Source of the DNA: Mycolicibacterium arabiense
GTDB taxonomy: Bacteria > Actinomycetota > Actinomycetes > Mycobacteriales > Mycobacteriaceae
Length of the DNA: 64,000 nucleotides
Assembly (NCBI RefSeq): GCF_010731815.2
Contig: NZ_AP022593.1
Coordinates: forward strand, 3,410,001 to 3,474,000
Reading direction: 5' to 3'
Both the position numbers and the translations under genes were made by a program. The notes beneath the pieces were generated by a model. That model was not told the origin of the DNA and made no database searches. It saw only the letters and a program-made list of their open reading frames with translations. Numbering within the stretch: position 1 is the stretch's first letter; every line of letters starts with the position of its first letter. Shown here one piece after another: positions 10,901-21,880 of this stretch.

Positions 10901-13900
10901 ACCTGCTGCGGTCGCACATGTCGACCGTGCTCGGGACCACCGAGCCGGAGTCGATCAACGCGGACCTGGCGTTCTCCGATCACGGCTTCGACTCGCTGAC
11001 CGCCGTCGAGCTGCGCAACCGGCTCAAGACGGCGACCGGCCTCGCGCTGTCGCCGACGCTGATCTTCGACTACCCCACCCCGCAGGCACTCGCCGGCTAC
11101 ATCCGCACCGAACTGGCCGGGGACGCCTCGGCCCAGGAGCAGGCACGACAGACCACGACGGTGCAGTCCGTGGTCGACGAGCCGATCGCCATCGTCGGCA
11201 TCTCCTGCCGCTACCCCGGCGGCGTCGACTCGCCGGAAACGCTGTGGGACATGGTCGCAGGAGGTCGCGACGTCGTCTCGGACTTCCCGACCGACCGCGG
11301 CTGGGACCTGGCGAACCTGTTCGACGCCGATCCCGATGCGGCGGGCACGTCCTACGCCAACACCGGCGGCTTCCTCTACGACGCCGCTGACTTCGACCCG
11401 GCGTTCTTCGGCGTCTCCCCCACCGAGGCGCTGGCCATGGACCCGCAGCAGCGGCTGTTCCTGGAACTCGCCTGGGAGGCCCTGGAGCGCGGCGGGTTCG
11501 ACCCCGCGTCGTTGCGAGGCAGTGCCACCGGCGTGTTCGCGGGCGTCTACGCCCAGGGTTACGGCATCGGGGCCGACGGCGCCGAGGGCTTCCGTCTGAC
11601 GGGCCAGGCGTCGAGCGTGGCGTCGGGCCGGGTGTCCTACGTGCTGGGCCTCGAGGGTCCCGCCGTGTCGGTCGACACCGCGTGCTCCTCGTCGCTGGTC
11701 GCACTGCACATGGCGGTGCAGGCACTGCGCCTCGGTGAGTGCGACCTCGCGCTCGCGGGCGGTGTCACCATCAACGCGACACCGGACGTCTTCGTCGAGT
11801 TCAGCAGGCAGCGCGGACTGTCCTCGGACGGTCGGTGCAAGTCGTTCGCGGGTGCCGCGGACGGCACCGGATTCGCCGACGGCGGCGGCATTCTCGTCGT
11901 CGAGCGCCTGTCCGACGCCCAGCGCAACGGCCATCAGGTCCTTGCCGTGGTGCGCGGTTCGGCGATCAACCAGGACGGCGCGTCCAACGGACTCACCGCC
12001 CCCAACGGTCCGTCGCAGCAGCGCGTCGTGCGTGCCGCACTCGCCAACGCCGGTCTGACGCCGTCGGACGTCGACGCCGTCGAGGCGCACGGCACCGGCA
12101 CCACCCTCGGCGACCCGATCGAGGCGCAGGCACTGCTGGCGACCTACGGGCAGAACCGCTCGGAGCCGCTGTACCTGGGTTCGATCAAGTCGAACATGGG
12201 TCACAGCCAGGCCGCCGCCGGCGTCGCAGGCATCATCAAGATGGTCGAATCACTGCGTCACGACACGCTTCCCGCGACGCTGCACGTCGACGAGCCCAGC
12301 CCGCACGTGGACTGGTCGATGGGTTCGATCGCGCTACTCACCGAGCCGCGACCGTGGCAGCCCAACGGCCACCCGCGCCGTGCAGGCGTCTCGTCGTTCG
12401 GGATCAGCGGCACCAACGCGCACGTGATCATCGAGGAGGCTCCGGCCGACCCGGCAACCGACGCGCGCGTGGTCACCGAGCATCCGCCGGTGGTGCCGTG
12501 GACGTTGTCGGCGAAGTCGCCCGACGCACTGACCGCCCAGGCCCGCCGCATCGCCGAGCACCTCGACGCCCACCCGGACGTCGACCCGCTCGACGTCGGC
12601 TGGACCCTCGGCGGCCGCAGTGCCTTCCCGCACCGCGCGGTGGTGCTCGGCGCCGACCGCGACGAGCTGCTGCGCGGGTTGAGCGCGCTGTCGCTCGACG
12701 AGCCGGCCAACGGCTTCGTCCGCGGCCGCGCCAGTGGTGGCGGCAAGACGGCGTTCGTGTTCCCGGGCCAGGGCTCCCAGGCGCTCGGCATGGGACGTGA
12801 GTTGCACGCCGCCTACCCGGCGTTCGCCGACGCGTTCGACGCCACCGCACGCGAACTCGACCGACACCTGCTGCGTCCGGTGCGCGACGTGATGTGGGGC
12901 GCCAACGACACGCTGGTCGACAGCACCGAATTCGCCCAGCCGGCACTGTTCGCCATCGAGGTGGCACTGTTCCGCCTGCTCGAAACGTGGGGCGTGCGGC
13001 CGGACTACCTGATCGGACACTCGATCGGCGAGCTGTCGGCCGCACACGTGGCCGGGGTCCTGTCGCTGGAGAACGCGTCAGCGCTCGTCGTCGCCCGCGG
13101 CAGGCTCATGCAGCGCCTGCCCGAGGGCGGCGCGATGGTCGCCATCGCCGCCACCGAGGACGAGGTGGCACCGCTGCTCAGCGGTGACGTCTCGATCGCC
13201 GCGGTGAACGCGCCCGGCTCCGTGGTGATCTCGGGCCCGCAGGACGCGGTGCTCGCGGTCGCCGAGACACTGCGCGAGCAGGGTCGTCGCACGCACCGGC
13301 TCGCGGTGTCGCACGCATTCCACTCGTCGCTGATGGAGCCGATGCTGCTGGAGTTCAACACCCTTGCCAGCGGCATGTCCGTCACGGCGCCGAGCATCCC
13401 GGTGATCTCCAACCTCACCGGCGAGGTGGCAGGCCCGGACTTCGGCACGTCGGCGTACTGGCAGCGGCACATCCGCGAGGCGGTGCGCTTCGCCGACGGT
13501 GTGCGCGCACTGGCCGCGGCAGGCGTCACCCGGTTCCTCGAACTCGGGCCTGCCAGCGGGCTGACGGCGTCGATCGCGCAGACCCTGGCCGATCCAGACG
13601 CCGCGGTCGAGCCGGTCGCCGCGTCGGTGTTGCGCAAGGACCGGCCGGAACCGATGACCCTGCTGACCGCGCTCAGCGAGTACTCGATCGCCGGTGGCGA
13701 CGTCTCGTGGCGCGGTGTCTGCGACGGCGGCCGATTGGTCGACCTGCCCACCTACGCCTTCCAGCGCCGCCGCTTCTGGCTGTCCACGCAGGGCTCGGGT
13801 GCCACCAACGCCGTCGGCCTCGGCCTCGGCGGCACCGAGCACGCACTGCTCGGCGCGGTCGTCGACATGCCGGAGTCCGGTGGCGTCACGCTGACCGGTC

Positions 13901-16900
13901 GCCTGTCGGTGTCCACCCAGTCGTGGCTGTCCGATCACGCCGTCGGCGGGGTCGTGCTGTTCCCAGGCGCCGGATTCGTCGAGCTGGCGATCCGTGCCGG
14001 TGACGAGGTCGGCTGCAACACCGTCGACGAGCTGATGCTGCACGCACCGCTGGTCCTGCCGCCCGAGGGCGTCGCGGTCCAGGTCGTCGTGAGCGCGGCG
14101 GACGCGGGCGGTGCCCACGTGGTGTCGATCTTCTCCCGGCCCGACGCCGACGGCTCCCCGTGGACTTTGCACGCGGAGGGTGAACTCGGTGTCGAGGCGA
14201 CCAAACCCGGTGCCGAACTCACGGTGTGGCCCCCGGTCGGGGCCCGCGAGGTAGACGTCGCCGACGCCTACGAGGTGTTGTCGGCGCGCGGCTACCAGTA
14301 CGGCCCGGCGTTCCAGAACCTCACCGCGATGTGGCGGCGCGGCGACGAGATCTTCGCCGAGGTCAAGCTGGGACAGGACGTGCCGGTCGCCGGACTCGGC
14401 GTGCACCCCGCGCTGCTCGACGGCGCCCTGCACGCGGTGATCCTGGGCATGGACTCCGACGAGCTGGCGCTGCCCTTCTCCTGGCAGAAGGTGTCGCTGC
14501 ACGCCGCGGGCGCGTCGGCGATCCGGGCTCGGATCGCGCCGAACGGCCCGAGTTCGATGTCGATCGACCTCGCCGACGGACTGGGTCTGCCGGTGCTGTC
14601 GGTGCAGTCGATGGTCGCCCGGCCGGTCACGGCCGAGCAGCTGGCTGCCGCGGTCGGCGGCACGAAGAACGGCGGCGAGCTGTTCGAGGTCATCTGGTCA
14701 CCCGTCACCCCGCAGGCCGACGCAGCCGCGGCCGACGGCGACGTCCCGGTGTACGAGCTGGACACCCAGGCGCAGGAGTCCGAGGTGCCCGGCGTGTACG
14801 CCGCCACCCACGCGGCGCTGGAGCGGATGCAGGCCTGGCTCGCCGAACCGGCGGGCACGCTCGTCGTGGTCACCCGCGGCGCGGTCGCCATGCCGGGCGA
14901 GAAGCTCGTCAACCTGGCGGGCGGGGCGGCATGGGGCCTGATCCGGGCCGCTCAGACCGAGCACCCGGGCCGCGTCGTCCTCCTCGACACCGACGACGCC
15001 GCACCCGTCGACCAGAGCGTGCTGGCAGCCGTCGTCGCCACCGGCGAACCGCAGATCGTGATCCGCAAGGGCACCCTGCACCTCGCCCGCGTGGTGCCGA
15101 GCCGGGCCGCCGAGGCCGTGCTGACACCGCCGGCCGACGGTTCGCCGTGGCGGCTGGCCGTCAACAAGTCGGGCACGTCGGGGACCTTTGAAGACCTGGT
15201 GCTCGAGCCGATCCCGGATGCCGACGAACCGCTCGGCGCAGGCCGGGTGCGGGTGGCGATCCGCGCGATCGCGGCCAACTTCCGCGACGTGATGATCACC
15301 CTCGGGCTCTACCCGGGCGAGGCCGTGATGGGCATCGAGGCGACCGGCGTGGTCACCGAGGTGGGTCCCGACGTGGCGGGTGTGTCGGTGGGCGACCGCG
15401 TGATGGGTCTGTTCCCCGAGGGCACCGGCACCGTCGCCACCACCGACGCGCGCGTCGTGCTGCCCGTCCCGCCGCAGTGGCGTGACACCGAGGCCGCCGG
15501 CTTCACCGTGGGCTTCGCGACCGCGTTCTTCGCGCTGCGTCAGATCGCCGACGTGCAGCCCGGCCAGTCCGTGCTGATCCACGCCGCCACCGGTGGCGTC
15601 GGCATGGCGGCCGTGCAGCTGGCTCGGCACTGGGGCCTGGAGGTGTTCGCCACCGCCAGCCAGCCCAAGTGGGACACGTTGCGCGCCATGGGCTTCGACG
15701 ACGACCACATCGGTGACTCCCGCACGCTGGACTTCGAGCAGAAGTTCATGGCCGTGACCGGTGGGCGTGGCGTCGACGTGGTGCTCGACGCCCTGGCCGG
15801 TGACTTCGTGGACGCGTCGCTGCGGCTGCTGCCGCGGGGCGGGGCGTTCCTCGAGATGGGCAAGACCGACATGCGCGAGCCCGACGCCGTGGCCGCCGCT
15901 CATCCGGGTGTGCGATACCGCGCCTTCGACCTGTTCGAAGCCGGCGCCGACGGCGTCGCCCGAATCCTCACGGGCGTCGCGGAACTCAGCCGCAGTGGAG
16001 TGCTTAAGCCGCTGCCGGTCGATCCGTGGGACGTGCGCCGTGCGCCTGCCGCGCTGCGTCACCTCAGCCAGGCCAAGCACATCGGCAAGGTCGTGATGAC
16101 GATGCCCGACAACTGGGCGATGGGCACCGTGCTCATCACCGGCGGCACCGGCATGGCGGGCGCGTCGGTGGCCCGCCACGTCGTCGCCAATCACGGTGCG
16201 CGCGACCTGCTGCTGGTCTCGCGTCGTGGTCCGGACGCCCCGGGTGCCGACGAGCTGGTCGCCGAACTCACCGAGGCGGGCGCCAGCGTGCGTGTCGTCG
16301 CGGCCGACGTGTCCGATCGGGACGCGCTGGGCAAGGTGCTCGCCGAGATCGACCATCCGCGGGCGCTGTCGGCGGTGTTCCATACCGCCGGCGTGATCGA
16401 CGACGCCGTCGTCACGTCGCTGACCCCGGAACGCGTCGACACCGTGCTGCGCGCCAAGGTCGACGCGGCGGACAACCTGCACGAGCTGACCCGCGACCTC
16501 GATCTGTCGGTGTTCGTCCTGTTCTCCTCGATGGCCGGTCTGGTCGGTGCGTCGGGGCAGGCGAACTACTCGGCGGCGAACGCGTACCTCGACGCACTGG
16601 CCAATCACCGGCGCTCGCTGGGACTGCCCGGCATGTCGCTGGGCTGGGGTCTGTGGGATCAGGCCAGCGGCATGACCGGCCACCTGGAGAACGTCGACAT
16701 CGCACGGCTCAACCGCGACGGCATCCTGGCGATGTCCGTCGAGGAGGCCTTGACGCTGCTTGACGAGGCGCTGGTGGTCAACGAGCCGTTCCTGGTGCCT
16801 GCGCGCATCGATCGTGCTGCGCTGCGGACGAAGTCGTCGGCGGGCACGTTGCCGCCGATGTTCCTCGACCTCATCTCGGGTCCGTCGCGTCGCCAGGTGG

Positions 16901-17451
16901 GCGACTCGATGGCGGCCGCACAGTCGCGCTCGGCGCTGACCGCGCGGATGGCTGGGCTGCCGGTCGACGAGCAGCAGGCGGTCCTGCTGGATCTGGTGCG
17001 CTCGCACATGGCGACGGTGCTCGGCTTGCCGTCACCGGAGGCGATCGGCGCGGACCTGGCGTTCCAGGACCATGGCTTCGACTCGCTGACGGCCGTTGAG
17101 CTGCGCAACCGGCTCAAGGCCGCGACGGGTCTGACGCTGTCGCCGACGCTGATCTTCGACTATCCGAACCCGACGTCGCTCGCGGAGTACTTCCGCACGC
17201 AGCTGGTGGGCGAGGACGGCGAAGCGGCAGGCGACAAGGTCAGCGCGGTCGACGTGGAGCTGCAGCGCGTGGTGTCGTCGATCCCGATCAAGCGGCTGCG
17301 CCAGGCCGGCGTGCTCGACATGCTGCTCAACCTCGCCGGTCAGTCGGGTGACGTCACCGAGGACGCGGCAGGCGACCGGGGTGCGCAGAGCATCGAGGAC
17401 ATGGACCTGCAGGACCTGCTCAAGGCGTTCGACGACGATGACGACGACTAG
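4999..17451 (+). CDS. pks12: bimodular type I polyketide synthase, mycoketide synthase Pks12
   Basis: A 4150-residue synthase with two complete KS-AT-DH-ER-KR-ACP modules, matching M. tuberculosis Pks12 (about 4151 aa), which makes the methyl-branched chain of mannosyl phosphomycoketide. Module 1: KS Cys203/His338/His376, AT Ser650, DH His957/Asp1118, ER NADPH site near 1500, KR Tyr1827, ACP Ser1999. Module 2: KS Cys2229/His2364/His2402, AT Ser2675, DH His2980/Asp3141, ER near 3530, KR Tyr3857, ACP Ser4029. AT1 carries YASH (749-752), typical for methylmalonyl-CoA; AT2 carries HAFH (2772-2775), typical for malonyl-CoA. The KRs carry LDD/IDD, suggesting B type. There is a short N-terminal coiled coil and a C-terminal helical tail ending in acidic residues, which look like docking segments. 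There is no thioesterase. KS1 reads EGHGTGT where EAHGTGT is usual. Confidence 0.96.
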   Translation: MVNQLEHATEALRKALGQVERLKNQNRALLERSGEPIAVVGMSCRYPGGVESPEDLWRMVAEGRDVISELPEDRGWDTAGLYDPDPDAPGKSYAKTGGFVENVADFDAGFFGIATNEAMAMDPQQRMLLELSWEALERSGVDPSSLRGSSTGVFAGVIAGGYGMSDDAIEGYRLTGMTSSVTSGRVAYVLGLEGPAVSVDTACSSSLVALHMAVQALRLGECDLALAGGVTVNATPTIFVEFSRHRGLAPDGRCKPYANAANGVGWAEGGGVLVVERLSDAIRNGHQVLAVVKGTAVNQDGASNGLTAPNGPSQQRVVRAALANAGLTTAQVDVVEGHGTGTPLGDPIEAQALLATYGQERSNPLWLGSVKSNMGHTQAAAGVAGVIKMIMAMHNDVLPKSLHVDEPSPHVDWTAGAVSLLAEAQPWPAGPTPRRAGISSFGISGTNAHVIVEEPAALDRSASAETAPAAPLLPWVLTAKTPAALAGQASKLTAYLDGHDVTDLDVAWTLSGRAAFEHRAVVLGTDRDSLLAGLAELSAASDTPARAISGHATPTAKTAFVFPGQGSQWLGMGIELLDSSPVFAEEIAACGEALSEFVDWSLIDVLRGVDGAPTLDRVDVVQPALFAIMVSLARLWRSLGVTPDAVIGHSQGEIAAAYVAGALSLRDAARVVALRSKLLVVLSGEAGMVSLACSADRARELLLGLEGLGIAAINGRNAVVVSGASAQLDELIRQCEALEIRARRIDVDYASHSVQVEAIRDQLIEALADVEPRSVKTAFVSTVTGELMDTAGLDAQYWYRNLRQTVEFDKAVRTACKHGYRAFIESSPHPVLIAGVEDTVLDATEGVEPIVVPSLGRDDGGLDRFMASAAQAWVAGVPVVWREACAGGALADLPTYAFERRRFWLSGGAGGSGDAAGFGLAGSGHALLNAVVEVPDSGQIMLTGRLAASSQGWLSDHAVGGTVLFPGAGFVELVIRAGDEVGCPAIEELTLQAPLVVPPTGVPLRVVVGPEQDSGSRAVSVFSRPNDEAAEWVCNAEAVIGTEAGAPAADLTEWPPTGAVPVDVTDAYAMLAERGYEYGPAFRGLNAMWRRGAEVFAEVALPQDVAAGDFGVHPALLDSALHAVALAAEDHALALPFSWEQVTLHAAGASSVRVRITPTGTHSVSIELADGLGLPVLSVGSMTARPVSADQIASAMAGSRAEGELFEVEWSPLTAPETVAPLPEGVVTFDSAAVSSDSADLPAAVRDATITALTAIQSFLAEPAGTLVVVTRGAVAPLPGTDVTDLAGAAVWGLVRAAQTENPGRIVLADVSAEYDLATLLSVGEPQLVLRDGALYAPRVVRSRGTDGVLTPPDSGKPWRLGVTTAGTFEDLALLEVPNSDAPLPAGHIRVEMRAVAANFRDVMITLGMFTHDALIGSEGSGVITEIGPDVTGFEVGQRVMGLFPEGTGTLVAADARLIAPIPTGWTDAEAAAALVVFTTAYYGLKELADVQPGQSILIHAATGGVGLAAVQLARYWGMEVYTTASRPKWDTLRALGFDDDHIGDSRNLDFEQKFLEVTGGRGFDVVLDSLAGDFVDASLRLLPRGGVFLEMGKTDIRDADTIAAAHEGVRYRAFDLFEPGRPRMHDYIVELSGMFESGILTPLPVTTFDVRRGHAALRHLSQARHIGKIVMTMPGNWSSGTVLITGGTGMAGAAIARHVVAAHGARHLLLVSRRGPDAPGAAELVDELTAAGADVRVVAADAADRAQLQAVLDGVEVPLTAVVHATGVLDDAVIGSLTPERVEPVLRAKVDAAWNLHELTRGANLGAFVLFSSMAGVVGSAGQANYCAANTFVDGLATHRRAHGLPATSLAWGLWDQASAMTGHLEEADLSRLGRDGILAMSSDDAMALFDSALVVGEPLLAPARIDRSALRTRSAQGVLPPMFSRLASAPTRRRVDDSLVAAKSKSALAQRLQGLSEPAQQALILDLLRSHMSTVLGTTEPESINADLAFSDHGFDSLTAVELRNRLKTATGLALSPTLIFDYPTPQALAGYIRTELAGDASAQEQARQTTTVQSVVDEPIAIVGISCRYPGGVDSPETLWDMVAGGRDVVSDFPTDRGWDLANLFDADPDAAGTSYANTGGFLYDAADFDPAFFGVSPTEALAMDPQQRLFLELAWEALERGGFDPASLRGSATGVFAGVYAQGYGIGADGAEGFRLTGQASSVASGRVSYVLGLEGPAVSVDTACSSSLVALHMAVQALRLGECDLALAGGVTINATPDVFVEFSRQRGLSSDGRCKSFAGAADGTGFADGGGILVVERLSDAQRNGHQVLAVVRGSAINQDGASNGLTAPNGPSQQRVVRAALANAGLTPSDVDAVEAHGTGTTLGDPIEAQALLATYGQNRSEPLYLGSIKSNMGHSQAAAGVAGIIKMVESLRHDTLPATLHVDEPSPHVDWSMGSIALLTEPRPWQPNGHPRRAGVSSFGISGTNAHVIIEEAPADPATDARVVTEHPPVVPWTLSAKSPDALTAQARRIAEHLDAHPDVDPLDVGWTLGGRSAFPHRAVVLGADRDELLRGLSALSLDEPANGFVRGRASGGGKTAFVFPGQGSQALGMGRELHAAYPAFADAFDATARELDRHLLRPVRDVMWGANDTLVDSTEFAQPALFAIEVALFRLLETWGVRPDYLIGHSIGELSAAHVAGVLSLENASALVVARGRLMQRLPEGGAMVAIAATEDEVAPLLSGDVSIAAVNAPGSVVISGPQDAVLAVAETLREQGRRTHRLAVSHAFHSSLMEPMLLEFNTLASGMSVTAPSIPVISNLTGEVAGPDFGTSAYWQRHIREAVRFADGVRALAAAGVTRFLELGPASGLTASIAQTLADPDAAVEPVAASVLRKDRPEPMTLLTALSEYSIAGGDVSWRGVCDGGRLVDLPTYAFQRRRFWLSTQGSGATNAVGLGLGGTEHALLGAVVDMPESGGVTLTGRLSVSTQSWLSDHAVGGVVLFPGAGFVELAIRAGDEVGCNTVDELMLHAPLVLPPEGVAVQVVVSAADAGGAHVVSIFSRPDADGSPWTLHAEGELGVEATKPGAELTVWPPVGAREVDVADAYEVLSARGYQYGPAFQNLTAMWRRGDEIFAEVKLGQDVPVAGLGVHPALLDGALHAVILGMDSDELALPFSWQKVSLHAAGASAIRARIAPNGPSSMSIDLADGLGLPVLSVQSMVARPVTAEQLAAAVGGTKNGGELFEVIWSPVTPQADAAAADGDVPVYELDTQAQESEVPGVYAATHAALERMQAWLAEPAGTLVVVTRGAVAMPGEKLVNLAGGAAWGLIRAAQTEHPGRVVLLDTDDAAPVDQSVLAAVVATGEPQIVIRKGTLHLARVVPSRAAEAVLTPPADGSPWRLAVNKSGTSGTFEDLVLEPIPDADEPLGAGRVRVAIRAIAANFRDVMITLGLYPGEAVMGIEATGVVTEVGPDVAGVSVGDRVMGLFPEGTGTVATTDARVVLPVPPQWRDTEAAGFTVGFATAFFALRQIADVQPGQSVLIHAATGGVGMAAVQLARHWGLEVFATASQPKWDTLRAMGFDDDHIGDSRTLDFEQKFMAVTGGRGVDVVLDALAGDFVDASLRLLPRGGAFLEMGKTDMREPDAVAAAHPGVRYRAFDLFEAGADGVARILTGVAELSRSGVLKPLPVDPWDVRRAPAALRHLSQAKHIGKVVMTMPDNWAMGTVLITGGTGMAGASVARHVVANHGARDLLLVSRRGPDAPGADELVAELTEAGASVRVVAADVSDRDALGKVLAEIDHPRALSAVFHTAGVIDDAVVTSLTPERVDTVLRAKVDAADNLHELTRDLDLSVFVLFSSMAGLVGASGQANYSAANAYLDALANHRRSLGLPGMSLGWGLWDQASGMTGHLENVDIARLNRDGILAMSVEEALTLLDEALVVNEPFLVPARIDRAALRTKSSAGTLPPMFLDLISGPSRRQVGDSMAAAQSRSALTARMAGLPVDEQQAVLLDLVRSHMATVLGLPSPEAIGADLAFQDHGFDSLTAVELRNRLKAATGLTLSPTLIFDYPNPTSLAEYFRTQLVGEDGEAAGDKVSAVDVELQRVVSSIPIKRLRQAGVLDMLLNLAGQSGDVTEDAAGDRGAQSIEDMDLQDLLKAFDDDDDD

Positions 17452-17457
17452 GAAGCG

Positions 17458-19767
17458 ATGAGGGTTCTGGTCGTCGGTGCCGACGGCACGCTGGGCCGGG
17501 GCGTCGCGCTCCGGCTGGTGAGCCTGGGCCACCACGTCGTCGGTCTCGGCGCGCGTCGTCCCGAGAGTTGGCCGGGCTCGGTCGAATTCGCGTCCTCGGT
17601 CGCGGATTCGTCGGGTTTCGACGCGGTTGCGATGTGCGCGGACGTCGACGTCGCGGGCGATGCCCGCCGGGTCGTCGTCCGGCACCCGCTGGTGCTGGGC
17701 CGTGACGCCGACGAGTCGGTGCTGCGGGCGTTCGCACGGCCGGTGCACCTGTACTCGGGCGACGAAGTGGACCGGCCGCTACAGGTCGTGCACCCGCACG
17801 ACCTCGAGCGGGCGTACGTGCACGCGGTCGTCAGCGGGGCCACCGAGCCCGTGGAGATCGCGGCCACCGGCCAGACCACGTTCCGGGCCATCGCATCCGC
17901 GGTGGGCAGGCCGCTGGTGCGGGTGCCCGCGGGGTTCGCCTCCCCACCGGTCGAGTTCGGCCCCTGGCTGGACGGTTCCGACGCCATCACCCCGACCTGG
18001 TCGGCGTCCGAGTGCGTCGAGGACTTCGCGCTGGTGGTGCGCGCCCGGTTCGCGCTCGGCGAGCACGTCGTCGCGCTGCCGTGGCGGCTGCCGCGGGTCC
18101 GCGAGATCCCGGCCGTCGACACCCCCGCCGATGACGGCGTCGCCCCGGTCACGGCCGGGATCGACGGTCGTGCAGGCGAATTCGACACGCCCATCGACCC
18201 ACGCTTCCCTGCGTTCGTCGCCACGAACCTGTCCGAGGCGCTGCCGGGGCCGTTCACGCCGTCCTCGGCGTCGGTGACCGTGCGCGGCACCAGGGCCGCG
18301 GCGCTGGTGATCGCCCAGCGCCTGCGGCCGGGTGGCGCCGTGCAGCGCGAGATGGCCAAGCGCACGACCGGTGTGTTCGGCCACCGCCTGTACGCGGGCA
18401 TCACGTCGGGTCACTTCATGGCGCAGACGGTGCCGCTGGTGGATCCGGACATGATCATCGACGGGTTCTTCGGGCGCACCATCGAGGGCCTGTCGCTGTT
18501 CGGCGACGAGCTGCCGCCCATCGAGAAGCGTTCCCTGCCAGGCCATCTGCGCGGGGTGCTGACGTTCGCGAACAACCTGCTTGGCCTGACGGCGGGCTCG
18601 GGACGCGACACCCGCGACCTCGTCGGCGACGTGGCGCGGCTCGAGAAGCGGGCACGCGACGCCGCCGAACTCGACGATCAGCGGTTGCGTGAACTCATCG
18701 TGCTGGCGCGCGACCACGTGGTGCATGCCTGGGTGCTGGCGTCGGCGTCGATCCTGGTCTGCACGGCCTACGGGGTGATCCTGCGGCTGCTGTGCGGGCG
18801 CGACGTGCTGCCGTCCGCGGGAGCCGACGTCGCGAGCGCGCAGTCCCTCGGCGCGGTGCACCGGCTCGCGGCCATCGCCCGCACCGATCCGGCGCTGAGC
18901 GCACTGCTGAAGTCGGGCGACGCCGACCCCGACACGCTGGCCGCCGTCGCACCGGACTTCGCGGCCCGGCTGAAGCGCGAGGTGGACGCGATCGGTCACC
19001 GCGGCCCCGGCGAGGTCGAGATGCGCAGCGCCTCGTTCGCCGACGACCCCAGGCTGCTGCTGCGGATGGTCGCCAAGACCCTCGAACTGCCGCCGTGGGA
19101 GCCGCCGCCCCCGCCCGACATCCCGCTGTGGGTCCGGCCCATCGCTGCCGCGGCGTCGAGCCAGCTGCGCGACCGCGAGGTCCGTCGCGACCGGATGGTC
19201 AGGACCATCTGGCTGCTGCGTGGGCTGCTGCGCGAGTACGGCCGCCGACTCGTCGCCGAGGGCGTCGTGACCGAGGTGGACGACGTGTTCTACCTGCTGG
19301 TCGACGAACTCGACGCACCGCCGCCGGACGTGGCCTCGGTCGTCGCCAGGCGTCGCGTCGAGCAGACCGAGCTGGAGCGGATCGTGCCGCCGGAGGCGTT
19401 CAACGGCACGTGGGCGCCCACCGAGACCGCGGCGGTCCTGACCGGCGGCGAGGTGCTGCACGGCATGGGCGTGTGCGCCGGTGTGGCGCGCGGCCGGGTG
19501 CGGGTCGTGACGCCGGAGACGATCGACGACCTGGAGCCCGGCGAGATCCTCGTCGCGCAGGTGACCGACGTCGGGTACACGCCGGCCTTCGCCTACGCGG
19601 CGGCGGTGGTCACCGAACTCGGCGGTCACATGTCGCACGCGGCGATCGTCGCCCGCGAGTTCGGCGTGCCCTGCGTGGTGAACGCCCGCGGCGCATCGTC
19701 GAGCCTGCCGACCGGGACGATGATCGAAGTGGACGGCACCACCGGCGACGTCACGGTGCTGGGCTGA
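17458..19767 (+). CDS. Rossmann-fold / phosphohistidine-domain fusion, Rv2047c-like
   Basis: A 769-residue protein in three parts. Residues 1-220 are an NAD(P)-binding epimerase-like Rossmann region (LVVGADGTLGRGVALRL). A middle helical part (about 235-640) contains EALPGPFTPSSASV, like the substrate-binding part of PEP-synthase and rifampin-phosphotransferase relatives. The C-terminal swivelling domain has GGHMSHAAIVAREFG with the candidate phospho-His at 727. No ATP-grasp domain is present, so any phosphate must come from elsewhere. It starts 6 bp after the pks12 stop with AGGAAG overlapping that stop, so the two are one operon. M. tuberculosis keeps the same pair (Rv2048c-Rv2047c). A role in release or modification of the mycoketide is inference. 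Confidence 0.85.
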   Translation: MRVLVVGADGTLGRGVALRLVSLGHHVVGLGARRPESWPGSVEFASSVADSSGFDAVAMCADVDVAGDARRVVVRHPLVLGRDADESVLRAFARPVHLYSGDEVDRPLQVVHPHDLERAYVHAVVSGATEPVEIAATGQTTFRAIASAVGRPLVRVPAGFASPPVEFGPWLDGSDAITPTWSASECVEDFALVVRARFALGEHVVALPWRLPRVREIPAVDTPADDGVAPVTAGIDGRAGEFDTPIDPRFPAFVATNLSEALPGPFTPSSASVTVRGTRAAALVIAQRLRPGGAVQREMAKRTTGVFGHRLYAGITSGHFMAQTVPLVDPDMIIDGFFGRTIEGLSLFGDELPPIEKRSLPGHLRGVLTFANNLLGLTAGSGRDTRDLVGDVARLEKRARDAAELDDQRLRELIVLARDHVVHAWVLASASILVCTAYGVILRLLCGRDVLPSAGADVASAQSLGAVHRLAAIARTDPALSALLKSGDADPDTLAAVAPDFAARLKREVDAIGHRGPGEVEMRSASFADDPRLLLRMVAKTLELPPWEPPPPPDIPLWVRPIAAAASSQLRDREVRRDRMVRTIWLLRGLLREYGRRLVAEGVVTEVDDVFYLLVDELDAPPPDVASVVARRRVEQTELERIVPPEAFNGTWAPTETAAVLTGGEVLHGMGVCAGVARGRVRVVTPETIDDLEPGEILVAQVTDVGYTPAFAYAAAVVTELGGHMSHAAIVAREFGVPCVVNARGASSSLPTGTMIEVDGTTGDVTVLG

Positions 19768-19824
19768 CCCGTCACCGCTGGCGTGCCGGAGGGTTGACTC
19801 GACGGGTGTCATATCGTGGCGGTC

Positions 19825-21057
19825 ATGGACTTCTCGATGTCGGCCAAGGGCCAGGACTACTACGACCGGCTCACCGCCTTCATGACGGAGCACGTGTTCC
19901 CCGCGGAGGCGTCCTACGAGGCGTACCGGCACGAGATGGGCAGGGACGATCACACGGTGCCGCCGGTGATCGAGGACCTCAAGAAGCTGGCCAAGGAGCA
20001 GGGGCTGTGGAACCTGTTCCTGCCGTCTGAATCGGGGCTGACCAACCTGGAGTACGCGCCGCTGGCCGAACTCAGCGGATGGAGCATGGAGATCGCTCCG
20101 GAGGTGCTCAACTGCGCGGCGCCCGACACCGGAAACATGGAGACGCTGCACCTGTTCGCCAACGAAGAGCAGAGCAAGCAGTGGCTCGAGCCGCTACTGA
20201 ACGGCGAGATCCGCAGTGCCTTCGCGATGACCGAGCCCGCGGTCGCGTCCAGCGACGCCCGCAACATCGAGACGACGATGCTGCGCGACGGCGACGACTA
20301 CGTCATCAACGGCCGCAAGTGGTGGATCTCCGGTGCGGCCGATCCACGCTGCAAGCTGCTGATCGTCATGGGCCGGAGCAACCCCGACGCCGCGAGCCAC
20401 CAGCAGCAGTCGATGATCCTGGTGCCCATCGACACGCCAGGGGTGTCCGTCGAACGGTCGCTGCCGGTGTTCGGCTACCAGGATCAGCACGGGCACTGCG
20501 AGATCTCGTTCGACAACGTGCGCGTGCCGGTGGCCAACCTCCTGCACGAGGAGGGCAGCGGCTTCGCGATCGCCCAGGCTCGGCTCGGACCCGGCCGCAT
20601 CCACCACTGCATGCGTGCGATCGGCGTGGCCGAGCGGGCGCTGGCGCTGATGGTCGACCGCGTGACCAAGCGCATCGCGTTCGGCAAGCCGCTGGCCGAG
20701 CAGGGTGTGGTGCAGCAGCAGGTTGCGTTGTCGCGCAACGAGATCGACCAGGCGCGCCTGCTCTGTTACAAGGCGGCGTGGACCATCGACCAGCACGGCA
20801 ACAAGAGCATCGAGGCCCGCAAGCAGGTCGCTCAGATCAAGGCCGTGGCGCCGCAGATGGCGTGCAACGTGCTCGACCGGGCAATCCAGGTGCACGGCGC
20901 GGCGGGCATCAGCGACGACGTGCCACTCGCGCGGCTGTACGGCTGGCACCGGGCAATGCGGCTATTCGACGGCCCCGACGAGGTGCACATGCGCACGATC
21001 GCGCGGACCGAACTCGGCGCCGAGAAGTCGGCGCTGGCGGCGGCGGTGACGTCCTAG
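19825..21057 (+). CDS. fadE2: acyl-CoA dehydrogenase, FadE2-like
   Basis: FAD-dependent acyl-CoA dehydrogenase of about 410 residues that introduces the alpha-beta double bond in acyl-CoAs during beta-oxidation. It has the FAD/substrate segment SAFAMTEPAVASSDARNIET, the long C-terminal helix bundle, and the signature QVHGAAGISDDVPLARLYG followed by LFDGPDEVH. The chain length of its substrate cannot be read from sequence. The ATG at 19825 gives MDFSMSAKGQ; an in-frame GTG at 19816 is an alternative, and neither has a strong ribosome site. The stop overlaps the first base of the next gene's GTG, the ptpB phosphatase. The same pair occurs in M. tuberculosis as Rv0154c-Rv0153c. Confidence 0.92.
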   Translation: MDFSMSAKGQDYYDRLTAFMTEHVFPAEASYEAYRHEMGRDDHTVPPVIEDLKKLAKEQGLWNLFLPSESGLTNLEYAPLAELSGWSMEIAPEVLNCAAPDTGNMETLHLFANEEQSKQWLEPLLNGEIRSAFAMTEPAVASSDARNIETTMLRDGDDYVINGRKWWISGAADPRCKLLIVMGRSNPDAASHQQQSMILVPIDTPGVSVERSLPVFGYQDQHGHCEISFDNVRVPVANLLHEEGSGFAIAQARLGPGRIHHCMRAIGVAERALALMVDRVTKRIAFGKPLAEQGVVQQQVALSRNEIDQARLLCYKAAWTIDQHGNKSIEARKQVAQIKAVAPQMACNVLDRAIQVHGAAGISDDVPLARLYGWHRAMRLFDGPDEVHMRTIARTELGAEKSALAAAVTS

Positions 21058-21878
21058 TGGTCTCGAGCGGCTCACGCTCGAACGGGAGTGAGCTATCGGG
21101 CGCGTGGAACTTCCGGGACGTCGCCGAGGAGACGGGGATTCGGCCGGGCCGGTTCTTCCGGTCCAGTGAGCTGAGTGCCCTCGACGAGGCGGGCCGCGCT
21201 GCCCTGGCCGGGTACGGCATCACCGACGTCGCGGACCTGCGCTCGGTGCGGGAACTGGAACGCCGCGGTGCAGGTCAGGTGCCCGACGGCGTGCAGGTGC
21301 ATCTGCTGCCGTTCCACGAGCTGTCGGCATCGACCGCGGGCGCGCCGCACGAGCAGAGCTTCGAGCGGATGATGACCGAGAAGCCCGATGAGGAAGACGT
21401 GGCGGTCGCCGCGAAGCGCTTCATGACCGAGGAGTACCTGCGGTTCCCCGCGCTGCCCGGCGCGCATCTGGCGTTGCGACAAGTGATCTCGACGCTGGCC
21501 GACGAGCGGCCGCTGATCGCGCACTGCTTCGCGGGCAAGGACCGCACCGGGTTCACGGTGGCAGTCGTGCTCGAGGCGGTCGGTGTGCCACGCGACGCGA
21601 TCCTCGCCGACTTCCTGCGGAGCAATGCGGCGGTGCCGCAACTGCGCGAGCAGATCCTCGAGTCGATCAAGACCAAGGCGGGCGAGGACGCGACGCCGGA
21701 GATCGTGACGTTCGCCGAGGCGCGGCTGACCGAGGAGGTGCTCGGCGTGCGCGAGGAGTACCTCGACGCCGCGCGACGCACCATCGACTCCGAATACGGC
21801 TCGCTAACGGGCTATCTCGAGTCCCTCGGCATCACCGACGACGAGGTGTCACGCCTGCGGGCATCCCTGCTCGGCTAG
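21057..21878 (+). CDS. ptpB: PtpB-family tyrosine/lipid phosphatase
   Basis: A 273-residue phosphatase with the P-loop HCFAGKDRTG: nucleophile Cys157, Arg163, and the Lys-Asp pair that marks the PtpB group with triple specificity (pTyr, pSer/Thr, phosphoinositide). The N-terminal NFRDVAEETGIRPGRFFRSS is also typical. M. tuberculosis PtpB is 276 residues with Cys160. I start at GTG 21057, whose first base is the last base of the fadE2 stop. The reading frame is open far upstream, but only this start gives the family's N-terminus. No signal peptide is visible; M. tuberculosis PtpB is exported without one. Confidence 0.93.
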   Translation: MVSSGSRSNGSELSGAWNFRDVAEETGIRPGRFFRSSELSALDEAGRAALAGYGITDVADLRSVRELERRGAGQVPDGVQVHLLPFHELSASTAGAPHEQSFERMMTEKPDEEDVAVAAKRFMTEEYLRFPALPGAHLALRQVISTLADERPLIAHCFAGKDRTGFTVAVVLEAVGVPRDAILADFLRSNAAVPQLREQILESIKTKAGEDATPEIVTFAEARLTEEVLGVREEYLDAARRTIDSEYGSLTGYLESLGITDDEVSRLRASLLG

Positions 21879-21880
21879 CC

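Noticed and set aside
9895..12204. Long antisense open frame of 769 codons inside pks12
   Set aside because: Codon-position shadow of a very GC-rich gene; Arg/Gly/Val-rich with no domain.
4999..17451. Reading the synthase as Mas, Pks13 or a phthiocerol synthase
   Set aside because: Two full KS-AT-DH-ER-KR-ACP modules, about 4150 residues, the N-terminal coiled coil and the Rv2047c-like neighbour fit only Pks12.
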